DNA of 10,468 bases from Stenotrophomonas sp. UBA2302 (GCA_002345545.1 DDVW01000021.1:1-10468), one strand, 5' to 3'; shown: positions 1-5,909, counted from the stretch's first letter. The notes: generated from the letters alone by a model not told the origin. Numbers and translations are program-made.

Positions 1-45
1 GACGTTGACGTGCGGCTTGGTACGTTCGAACTTACCCTTGGACAT
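1..45 (-). CDS. tuf: Elongation factor Tu, N-terminal 15 codons (cut by window edge)
   Basis: Reading leftwards from the ATG at 43-45, the first 15 residues are MSKGKFERTKPHVNV, the characteristic start of bacterial EF-Tu; the rest lies outside the window. EF-Tu is the cytoplasmic GTPase that carries aminoacyl-tRNA to the ribosome. It follows tRNA-Tyr, tRNA-Gly and tRNA-Thr on the same strand with 47 bases between the tRNA-Thr CCA end and the start codon. This is the arrangement of the E. coli tufB operon, so co-transcription with the tRNAs from the promoter at 448-476 is expected. The ribosome binding site is weak, with only a GAGATAAAG-type purine stretch ahead of the ATG. The 15-residue match makes the identity very likely; which tuf copy it is cannot be told. 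Confidence 0.93.
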   Translation of the reverse strand, partial: MSKGKFERTKPHVNV

Positions 46-92
46 GGCGGCTTTATCTCGGTAACAGGTTGGTTATGGCGCTTTGAGCAAGA

Positions 93-168
93 TGGTGCTC
101 ACGAAAGGAATCGAACCTTCGACCTCCTCCTTACCAAGGAGGTGCTCTACCGACTGAGCTACGTGAGC
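93..168 (-). tRNA. tRNA-Thr (anticodon GGT)
   Basis: The minus strand folds as a full 76-nt cloverleaf. The 7-bp acceptor stem starts GCTCACG and pairs with CGTGAGC, followed by discriminator A and an encoded CCA. The D arm is AGCTCAGTCGGTAGAGC and the anticodon stem CCTCC/GGAGG encloses loop TTGGTAA. The T arm contains GGTTCGATTCC. The GGT anticodon reads ACC/ACU threonine codons. It is the last tRNA before tuf, as thrT is in the E. coli tufB operon. Confidence 0.97.
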
Positions 169-205
169 GAGTTGTGCATTATGCCATGTTTTCAATTTCG
201 TTCAA

Positions 206-279
206 TGGAGCGGGAGACGGGAATCGAACCCGCACCATCAGCTTGGAAGGCTGAGGTTCTACCGTTGAACTACTCCCGC
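206..279 (-). tRNA. tRNA-Gly (anticodon TCC)
   Basis: The minus strand forms a 74-nt cloverleaf. The acceptor stem is GCGGGAG/CTCCCGC with discriminator T and an encoded CCA. The D arm is GTTCAACGGTAGAAC, the anticodon stem TCAGC/GCTGA encloses loop CTTCCAA, and the T arm carries GGGTTCGATTCCC. The TCC anticodon reads GGA/GGG glycine codons. It lies between tRNA-Tyr (27-base gap) and tRNA-Thr (37-base gap), probably on one precursor transcript. Confidence 0.97.
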
Positions 280-306
280 ACCGGGAACACACGCATAACG
301 TAAAAC

Positions 307-392
307 TGGTGGAGGGAGGTGGATTCGAACCACCGAAGGCGTAAGCCAGCAGATTTACAGTCTGCCCCCGTTGGCCGCTTGGGTATCCCTCC
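307..392 (-). tRNA. tRNA-Tyr (anticodon GTA)
   Basis: The minus strand gives an 86-nt class II tRNA. The acceptor stem is GGAGGGA/TCCCTCC with discriminator A and an encoded CCA. The anticodon stem GCAGA/TCTGC encloses loop CTGTAAA, which gives anticodon GTA. A long variable arm (GGCTTACGCC region) precedes the T arm GGTGGTTCGAATCCACC, as expected for bacterial tRNA-Tyr. It is the first gene of the tRNA-tuf transcription unit: the promoter's predicted start lies about 48 bases upstream. An upstream tRNA-Thr such as E. coli thrU is absent here. Confidence 0.97.
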
Positions 393-393
393 G

Positions 394-439
394 CTCCACC
401 CCTTGTCTAGGACCTTGGCCTGCCGGTCAGGGGTGGGAG
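394..439 (-). promoter_or_regulatory. Leader hairpin ahead of tRNA-Tyr
   Basis: Positions 396-402 (CCACCCC) and 430-436 (GGGGTGG) form a perfect 7-bp inverted repeat. Allowing one bulged base, the stem extends to CTC/GAG at the outer end (394-396 and 437-439). An inner GACC/GGTC pairing may close the loop. On the minus-strand transcript the structure starts almost at the predicted transcription start and ends one base before the mature tRNA-Tyr 5' end. It may protect the leader or present the precursor to RNase P; the role is inferred. Confidence 0.5.
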
Positions 440-447
440 AGCCAGCT

Positions 448-476
448 ATTCTGCTGATCCCCCCGCACCCTGTCAA
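448..476 (-). promoter_or_regulatory. Sigma-70 type promoter of the tRNA-tuf operon
   Basis: On the minus strand there is a perfect -35 hexamer TTGACA (471-476), a 17-bp spacer (454-470) and a -10 hexamer CAGAAT (448-453, 4 of 6 matches to TATAAT). A GC-rich stretch (GCTGGCTC) follows the -10, resembling the discriminator of stringently controlled stable-RNA promoters. Upstream of the -35 is an A/T-rich stretch with A and T tracts (about 479-506), resembling an UP element. The predicted start is near 440-441, about 48 bases before tRNA-Tyr. Growth-rate control by ppGpp is inferred from these features. Confidence 0.85.
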
Positions 477-527
477 CACCAATTTTCACATTCGAGGAAA
501 ATCTTTTCGCGGGCATGTCGCCCCGGC

Positions 528-1547
528 TCATTCGTGCGGCGCGGGCAAGGCTTCATCGGCAAAAATCGCCACATGCGGCACGCCGTCGGCGCCGATCCAG
601 CCGCGGTACATGCCCTCGGTGTTGAACGGCATCGCGGCACGGCCGTCGGCCGAGAGCACGATGGCTCCCCCGTCGCCACCCAGCTCGGGGATGCGCTTGA
701 CGACCACGTCCTCGCCCGCCTGTGCCGGCGTCTCCCCCAGGTACTGCATGCGCGCACAGATTTCATGCGCCACCGACAGGCGGATGTAGTACTCCCCCCA
801 ACCGGTGCCGGACACCGCGCAGCGCGCATCGGCATAGGTGCCGGCACCGATGATCGGCGAATCGCCCACGCGGCCATAGCGCTTGTTGGTCATGCCGCCG
901 GTGGAGGTGCCCGCCGCCAGCTTGCCATCGCGGTCCAGCGCCACCGCACCGACCGTGCCGAAATGCTTGGCGGTTTCCAGATCCGCATGCGCCTGGCCGG
1001 CCGCCTCCTCCTTCAACGCCCGCTGCAGCTGCTGCCAGCGTTTGTCGGTACGGAAATAGGCCGGATCCACCTGCGGAATCTTCTGCTCGGCGGCAAACAT
1101 CTCCGCGCCCTCGCCCACCATCATCACGTGCGGCGAGTGCTCCATCACCGCGCGCGCCAACAGGATCGGATTCCTGATCGTGTGCACGCCGGCCACGGCA
1201 CCGGCGCGCAGCGTGGCGCCATCCATCAGCGAGCTGTCCAGCTCGTTCTTGCCGTCATGGGTGAACACCGCGCCACGACCGGCATTGAAACTCGGATCAT
1301 CCTCGAGCACGGTGATGGCCGCGGTCACCGCATCCAGTGCCGGCTTGCCGGCCATCAGTTCGGCATGCCCCCTGCGCAGCGCCTCGGTGAGCGCCGCACG
1401 GGCGGCGCGCTCCTCTTCGGCACTGAAGTCCTTGCGCTCGACACCCGCGCCCCCGTGGATCACCAGCAACGGCGAGGCCGTGGCCGCCTTCGCCGTCACA
1501 CAGGACATCGACGCAAGGCCCAGCAATACCGCGGAAATCAGCTTCAT
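528..1547 (-). CDS. iaaA: Isoaspartyl peptidase / plant-type L-asparaginase, exported (IaaA family)
   Basis: This 339-residue protein belongs to the N-terminal-nucleophile Ntn-hydrolase family that cleaves beta-aspartyl (isoaspartyl) dipeptides and often L-asparagine. Family motifs in order are VIHGGAG (29-35), NAGRGAVFTHDG with ELDSSLMDG (88-110), GTVGAVALD (197-205), GTSTGGMTNKRYGRVGDSPI (213-232), GAGTYAD (234-240) and GGDGG (290-294). The precursor should self-cleave before Thr198, which becomes the catalytic N-terminus of the beta subunit. Unlike the cytoplasmic E. coli enzyme, it begins with a probable signal peptide (KLISAVLLGLASMSCVTAKA, cleavage near 20-24), so a periplasmic site is expected. 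GGAG lies 9 bases before the ATG. It is 97 bases downstream of a cyanophycinase-family gene, whose beta-Asp-Arg products are natural substrates for this family. No clear terminator follows; the tRNA promoter begins about 50 bases beyond the stop. Confidence 0.93.
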   Translation of the reverse strand: MKLISAVLLGLASMSCVTAKAATASPLLVIHGGAGVERKDFSAEEERAARAALTEALRRGHAELMAGKPALDAVTAAITVLEDDPSFNAGRGAVFTHDGKNELDSSLMDGATLRAGAVAGVHTIRNPILLARAVMEHSPHVMMVGEGAEMFAAEQKIPQVDPAYFRTDKRWQQLQRALKEEAAGQAHADLETAKHFGTVGAVALDRDGKLAAGTSTGGMTNKRYGRVGDSPIIGAGTYADARCAVSGTGWGEYYIRLSVAHEICARMQYLGETPAQAGEDVVVKRIPELGGDGGAIVLSADGRAAMPFNTEGMYRGWIGADGVPHVAIFADEALPAPHE

Positions 1548-1555
1548 GTTTCTTC

Positions 1556-1580
1556 GCTCCCGAGTGGAGCCGGGATTCTA
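1556..1580 (-). promoter_or_regulatory. Candidate iaaA promoter -10 and ribosome-site hairpin
   Basis: In the 97-bp gap upstream of iaaA, the minus strand has TAGAAT (1575-1580), a 5 of 6 match to a -10 hexamer; no convincing -35 accompanies it. Just downstream, GCTCC-ACTCG-GGAGC (1556-1570) can form a 5-bp hairpin. Its 3' arm contains the GGAG that would serve as the iaaA ribosome binding site. A transcript started from the TAGAAT would begin near this hairpin. iaaA may thus have its own promoter and a partly masked ribosome site. Both are weak, short signals. Confidence 0.3.
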
Positions 1581-1644
1581 GTCACGGCCCTGTCGATAAG
1601 AACAGATACCGGAACAGACCAGCCACCATCGCAGAGCAAGCCGC

Positions 1645-2670
1645 TCATTCGGGCTGCAGCTCCAGCTCGCCATCGACAACGGTGGCCACGGCGGTGAACG
1701 CCGCATCATCGACGGTGAAACCGTCCATATGCAGCCGGCTGTCGGCACCGACGCCGGTCACCGGAATCGAGTGGAACTCCAGAGGTTCGCCGTTATCCAG
1801 CCGGGTGACCGCCTGCTGCGGCCTCACCAGCCAGGCGTATCCGTCGTTCAGCGAGTAGACCCGTCCACTCCCGTCCGCCTCGACACACAGTGCGGTGTCC
1901 TCATCCACGCCGATGCCGACAATCTCACCCTCCCCCTGCTCCTGCGCGGCGCGGGCAACGAAGGCGATCAGCCGCCCGAGCCGCTCGCGCTTGGCGAAGT
2001 GGGTGTCGGTGACCACGCTGGAGAGATAGGGCATGGCCAGGAAACCGCTGTCCATGGTCACCTCGCTGCCCATCGGATCCTTCAATGCGACCTGCGAATT
2101 CACGCTGCCGCCATCCAGTGCGCCATAGGCATACCGGCCGAGGATCGCCAGCCCGGCACTGGTGCCGCCAATCGGCTTGCCGGCGGCGACATGCGCGTTC
2201 AGCGCTTCATTGAGTGCGGTCCCTTTCCAGAAACGGATGTAGCGCGACTGGTCGCCACCGGCGATGAAAATGGCGTCGGCACCGCGGACCACCCTCAGCA
2301 CCGCCTGATCATCGGCAGCCTTGCGGCTGTCAAACACCAGTGTCTGCACGGCGGTGACGCCGCCGATGTCCCGGTAGAGCTCCTTCTGCAGCTCGTCGCC
2401 ACCGGAGGCACGCAGCACCACCACGCGTCCGTTGCCGGCCCGCTCAAGCCACCAGTGGAACGCCTCGGGCACCCAGTCGCCACCGCCCATCATCAACATT
2501 GCCGCCTCGGTCGGCCCCGGGCGCGGCGCATCCACGTTGCCGATCTCGTAGTAGCGGTAGCCCGGCTCCGCGAGCCCCCGGGCGCCCGCGGCATTGGCCA
2601 CACCGGCCACGCCCGTTGCCAGCAGCAACAGGGCGGCCCACCCGCACCGAAAATCCGTCACTTTCCACAT
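1645..2670 (-). CDS. Cyanophycinase-family peptidase (S51), exported
   Basis: This 341-residue serine hydrolase shows cyanophycinase-type peptidase S51 motifs. These are an AMLMMGGGD strand (57-65), IFIAGGDQSRYIRFW (134-148), the nucleophile elbow GGTSAGLAILG (168-178) with Ser171 as likely nucleophile, and TDTHFAKRERLGRL (221-234) with His224 as a candidate catalytic base. GIGVDEDTALCVE (252-264) follows. Cyanophycinases hydrolyse cyanophycin to beta-Asp-Arg dipeptides. The DTHF-R-R-GRL and GVDEDTA blocks point to this branch rather than to dipeptidase E (PepE). Residues about 10-28 (a Leu/Ala-rich segment ending VANAAGA) look like a signal peptide, so periplasmic or extracellular action is likely. 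The ATG at 2668-2670 is preceded by a weak GGACG; a GTG three codons on is an alternative that keeps the signal peptide. It sits upstream of iaaA on the same strand and is divergent from the TonB receptor. The true substrate could be another isoaspartyl polymer or peptide. Confidence 0.87.
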   Translation of the reverse strand: MWKVTDFRCGWAALLLLATGVAGVANAAGARGLAEPGYRYYEIGNVDAPRPGPTEAAMLMMGGGDWVPEAFHWWLERAGNGRVVVLRASGGDELQKELYRDIGGVTAVQTLVFDSRKAADDQAVLRVVRGADAIFIAGGDQSRYIRFWKGTALNEALNAHVAAGKPIGGTSAGLAILGRYAYGALDGGSVNSQVALKDPMGSEVTMDSGFLAMPYLSSVVTDTHFAKRERLGRLIAFVARAAQEQGEGEIVGIGVDEDTALCVEADGSGRVYSLNDGYAWLVRPQQAVTRLDNGEPLEFHSIPVTGVGADSRLHMDGFTVDDAAFTAVATVVDGELELQPE

Positions 2671-2851
2671 GTCGCCGTCGTCCCGTGTCCTGCCGCTTTC
2701 CAGCAGGAATGCCAGACTTTATGGCAGTGGTCAAGCGTGTAAAAAAGGTGTTAGATGCTCATACCCATTCACGTTTTCCTACCCGGGCGCCGGGCATTTC
2801 CCGACATGTGACATGGACTTTTTCCGAACACCTTTCATCAGAGAGCGATTC
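2671..2851. promoter_or_regulatory. Divergent promoter region between peptidase and receptor genes
   Basis: These 181 bp separate the start codons of the S51 peptidase (leftward) and the TonB receptor (rightward), so both promoters should lie here. Leftward, CATAAA preceded by TGC (minus strand, -10 at 2718-2723) resembles an extended -10. Rightward, TGGTCA (2728-2733), 17 bases and TTAGAT (2751-2756) is a weak candidate. The centre (2735-2760) is locally A/T-rich. A compact hairpin CCCGG-GCG-CCGGG (2782-2794) would lie in the receptor 5' untranslated region. None of the promoter calls is strong. Confidence 0.4.
2710..2726. promoter_or_regulatory. Candidate operator, TGCCA-N7-TGGCA palindrome
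   Basis: TGCCA (2710-2714) and TGGCA (2722-2726) form a perfect inverted repeat with a 7-base centre. The dyad size would suit a dimeric regulator. It overlaps the candidate leftward -10 (2718-2723) and lies just upstream of the weak rightward promoter candidate, so one protein could act on both genes. No regulator gene is in the window. A 5-bp half-site can arise by chance. Confidence 0.3.
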
Positions 2852-5644
2852 ATGCGCAAGCACGCAATGGTGTGTTCAATCCAACTGGCCCTGTTGTCCA
2901 TGGCCGCCCCCGCTCTGGCGCAATCCGCCTCCGAGCCCCAGCAACTGGATACGGTCCAGGTCACCGGCTCGCGCATCCCGCGCGCCCAGGTGGAAGGTCC
3001 CGCACCGGTCACGGTGGTCAGCGCCGAGCAGATCAAGGCCGCCGGCCTCACCTCGGTGCCGGATGTGCTGCGCTCGCTCAGCCAGAACAGCGGCAGTGTG
3101 CAAGGCCAGCAGAACACCACCGGCGCGCAGTCCACTCCCGGCGCACAGGCGGTGGACCTGCGCGGCCTCGGCCCCAACCACACCCTGGTGCTGATCAACG
3201 GCCGCCGCATCGCCGACTTCCCGCTGCCGCTCAATGGCCGCAGCAATTTCACCGACATCGGCAATATCCCGCTGGGCATGATCGACCGCATCGAAGTGCT
3301 CACCGGCAGCGCCTCGGCCGTGTACGGCTCCGACGCGATGGCCGGGGTGATCAACTTCATCCTGAAGAAGTCCACCGACGGCCTGACCGTGGACTACCGC
3401 TTCGGTGACACCCACGAAGGCGGCGGTGAATCACACCGGCTGACCCTGACCGGCGGCTTCGAGAAGGGCAACTTCAGCGGCATCGTCGGCGTCGAATTGC
3501 AGGACAAGAGCCCGCTATGGGGCTATGAGCGCGACGTACAGGACTCCACCACCGATGCGCCCACCGCCTACCGTCGCCTGCCCCGGCTGATCGCGCAGCG
3601 GCAGAACTGGGACACCGACACCAACGAGCTGCCGGCCAGCGGTTGTGACGGGCTGGCCGGTTTGAACCATGGCACCACGGTGGCCGCCGAGGATCCCGAC
3701 TACGGTCCCTACTGCGGCAGCGATCGCGCCATCGCCTACCGCACCATCGAGAACGAACGCCGCGGTGCCACCGCCTACGGGGCGTTCGAGTACCGCTTCA
3801 ACGAGGACCTGTCCTGGTTTGCCGATATCCAGCTGGGCCACCAGAAGGTCAAGCTGCTCACCGGCACCAATGGCAACCTGGCCGCCAGCGACCACATGGG
3901 CTGGGAATTCCACGACCCGGAGTCGCGCAACAACTACCGCGTCAAGACGTTCTACAACCAGGGCAGCGATGCACTGGAGATCTGGTCGCGCCAGTTCGCT
4001 CCGGAGGAGATGGGCGGGCTGGAAAACCGCATGAACACCACCACCCAGAAGACCTTCTCGATCACCACCGGCCTACAGGGCCGCATGGGCGAGAACTGGG
4101 ACTGGGAGGCGGCCTACAACCATTCGCAGTACAAGGCCGATGTAGAGATGCCACGCATCCTTGCCTCTGCCGCCAATGAATATTTCCTCGGCCCGCTGCT
4201 GGGCTACACCTCGTCCGGCTATGCGATCTACAACCCGGATCTGGAGCGCCTGTTCAGCCCGGTCAGCCCGGCCGATTTCGCCAAGTTCGGGGTCATGTCC
4301 ACCTTCAGGCCGAAGGCCGACAACGACAACCTCAGCTTCACTGCCAGCACCGGCTCGCTGTTCAGCCTGCCGGCCGGCGATGTCGGCTTTGCCGGCACGG
4401 TTGAATTCGGCCAGCAGTCCTACCGGATCAACCCGGACCCGCTGGCGCTGACCGAAGACGCCTACTACGGCCCGCGCTACGGCGATGGCAGCGGCGACCG
4501 TGACCGCTGGAGTGCCGCCGGCGAACTGCGCCTGCCGTTGGCCGATTCGCTGCAGGCCAGCGTGGCCGGCCGCTATGACCGCTACAGCTACGGCAACCAG
4601 GATCCGGGCAAATTCACCTACAGCATGGGCCTGGAGTGGCGCCCGCTCGACAGCCTGCTGGTGCGCAGTTCCTACGGTACCGGCTTCCGTGCCCCGGACA
4701 TGCACTACCTGTTCGCCGGCGAGGACTACTACCGCACCCGCTTCGCCACCGACTACTACGCGTGCCGTTCCGACAACCCCGGTGCAAGCGACAACGAATG
4801 CTACGACCGCGACTTCGGCAACTACGACGTCAGCACCTTTGACGTCTATACCGGCAACCAGAACCTGGACGTGGAGACCAGCAAGTCGTTCTCGGCCGGC
4901 TTCGTGTTCTCGCCGCTGGCCGGGCTGGACCTGAGCGTGGACTACTATCGCATCAAGATCAGCAACCAGGTGCAGGTGCAGGACCGCGAACTGCTGCGCA
5001 GCACCGAGGCCGACTGCCGCCTGGGCATGACCGATGACGGCACGGCGGTGGACGTCAATTCACCGACCTGCGTCGATGCCCTGGCCCGCGTGGTCCGCGA
5101 TGCGGACGGCGAGATCACCAGCGTGCGCTTCGCCCCGATCAACATCGCCAACGAGGAAACCTCCGGGCTGGATGTCGCCGCCAGCTACCGCTTCAGCACC
5201 GCCACGGCCGGCAACTTCCACCTCAACGGCAGCTACACCTGGGCGCGCCAGCACAAGCGCCAGCTCTACCCGGGGGATGCCTACGAGGACATGCTCGATG
5301 TCAGCTTCAGCGCCACCACCCTGCCCAGCAACAAGGGCAATATCGGCCTGAACTGGGACAAGGACGCCTTCGGGGCCAGCCTGTTCGGCAACTACCTGGG
5401 CCGCGTTGCCAACTACGCCAACGACGCCTGGACCGACTCGACCTGGCGCTTCAACGCCAGCGCGCGCTATGACATCAACAGCCATCTGCGCGTGGCGCTG
5501 TCGGTGAACAACCTGTTCAACAAGATGCCGCCGAAGGACGCGACCTGGTCCAACTACCCGTACTACGACACCGCGTGGTTCGACAGCCGGGGCCGCAGCT
5601 ACTTCGTGCAGGTCACCTGGAAACTGGGGGGCGCACCGCTGTAA
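2852..5644 (+). CDS. TonB-dependent outer-membrane receptor
   Basis: This 930-residue receptor is predicted to import a ligand across the outer membrane using TonB/ExbBD energy. A signal peptide (about 1-24, ending ALAQ) is followed by a TonB-box-like DTVQV (33-37). The plug domain (about 50-172) carries VDLRGLGPNHTLVLINGRR and IDRIEVLTGSASAVYGSDAMAGVINFI-type signatures. The rest is a 22-strand-type barrel with GTGFRAPDMHYLF (609-621) and VNNLFN (885-890), ending in a YFVQVTWKL strand plus a short GGAPL tail. Six barrel cysteines fall in three close pairs (265/288, 638/650, 722/740). The ATG at 2852 is chosen over the open frame extending back to 2594 because it starts the signal peptide and has GAGAG just upstream. 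It is divergent from the exported peptidase genes, suggesting peptide or dipeptide uptake, but substrate cannot be assigned from sequence. A strong terminator follows 18 bases after the stop. Confidence 0.93.
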   Translation: MRKHAMVCSIQLALLSMAAPALAQSASEPQQLDTVQVTGSRIPRAQVEGPAPVTVVSAEQIKAAGLTSVPDVLRSLSQNSGSVQGQQNTTGAQSTPGAQAVDLRGLGPNHTLVLINGRRIADFPLPLNGRSNFTDIGNIPLGMIDRIEVLTGSASAVYGSDAMAGVINFILKKSTDGLTVDYRFGDTHEGGGESHRLTLTGGFEKGNFSGIVGVELQDKSPLWGYERDVQDSTTDAPTAYRRLPRLIAQRQNWDTDTNELPASGCDGLAGLNHGTTVAAEDPDYGPYCGSDRAIAYRTIENERRGATAYGAFEYRFNEDLSWFADIQLGHQKVKLLTGTNGNLAASDHMGWEFHDPESRNNYRVKTFYNQGSDALEIWSRQFAPEEMGGLENRMNTTTQKTFSITTGLQGRMGENWDWEAAYNHSQYKADVEMPRILASAANEYFLGPLLGYTSSGYAIYNPDLERLFSPVSPADFAKFGVMSTFRPKADNDNLSFTASTGSLFSLPAGDVGFAGTVEFGQQSYRINPDPLALTEDAYYGPRYGDGSGDRDRWSAAGELRLPLADSLQASVAGRYDRYSYGNQDPGKFTYSMGLEWRPLDSLLVRSSYGTGFRAPDMHYLFAGEDYYRTRFATDYYACRSDNPGASDNECYDRDFGNYDVSTFDVYTGNQNLDVETSKSFSAGFVFSPLAGLDLSVDYYRIKISNQVQVQDRELLRSTEADCRLGMTDDGTAVDVNSPTCVDALARVVRDADGEITSVRFAPINIANEETSGLDVAASYRFSTATAGNFHLNGSYTWARQHKRQLYPGDAYEDMLDVSFSATTLPSNKGNIGLNWDKDAFGASLFGNYLGRVANYANDAWTDSTWRFNASARYDINSHLRVALSVNNLFNKMPPKDATWSNYPYYDTAWFDSRGRSYFVQVTWKLGGAPL

Positions 5645-5662
5645 CCGCCTTCCACGCATCAC

Positions 5663-5693
5663 CAACAAGGCCCGCCATTGGCGGGCCTTGTTG
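5663..5693 (+). terminator. Hairpin terminator after the TonB receptor
   Basis: A perfect 14-bp stem (5663-5676 with 5680-5693) encloses an ATT loop: the arms read CAACAAGGCCCGCC and GGCGGGCCTTGTTG. It begins 18 bases after the receptor stop codon. The A/T-rich outer stem (AACAA/TTGTT) supplies U residues in the transcript's descending arm and A residues in the opposite direction, so it could act on both strands. Confidence 0.88.
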
Positions 5694-5715
5694 TCTGCCG
5701 GCATGCTGCCGCAGA
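5694..5715. other. Second hairpin abutting the receptor terminator
   Basis: Directly after the terminator stem, TCTG-C-CGGCA-TGC-TGCCG-CAGA can pair as a 9-bp stem with one bulged C (5698) and a TGC loop. It could be a back-up terminator element, an RNA 3'-end stabiliser or chance in GC-rich DNA. No U tract follows. Confidence 0.35.
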
Positions 5716-5862
5716 CCTTCCGGGCATCGTCGCCGTTCTCCACAGCGCATGTGCAGAACATCGGGAGAAGCCTGTGGACAACCCCGCCGGCCCGTTGCCC
5801 GGCAATGCTTTCAGATCCGCGGCGAATTTTTCACCAGCCGCTGTTCCCGGCTCCGGATACAG

Positions 5863-5887
5863 CAAGGCCCCGCATTGCGGGGCCTTG
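5863..5887 (-). terminator. Hairpin terminator after ychF
   Basis: A perfect 11-bp stem (5863-5873 with 5877-5887; arms CAAGGCCCCGC and GCGGGGCCTTG) encloses a 3-base loop. It lies 22 bases beyond the ychF stop codon and would end the leftward ispE-to-ychF operon. Only short U-rich sequence follows on the minus strand, so it may rely on its stem strength or on Rho. It faces the receptor terminator across a 169-bp spacer. Confidence 0.8.
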
Positions 5888-5909
5888 TCACTGCAGCAAC
5901 GCCGGCGGA

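Noticed and set aside
534..1697. 387-codon open frame on the plus strand antisense to iaaA
   Set aside because: It lies opposite a gene with complete family motifs, is rich in His, Arg and Gly as expected for a shadow frame in GC-rich DNA, and shows no recognisable domain.
2594..2851. 86-codon in-frame upstream extension of the TonB receptor
   Set aside because: The extension overlaps the cyanophycinase start on the other strand and would bury the signal peptide; the ATG at 2852 has a ribosome site and starts directly with the signal peptide.
5694..5862. Short open frames in the spacer between the two terminators
   Set aside because: None has a ribosome site, recognisable domain or distinct codon use; the interval is better read as non-coding with hairpins.
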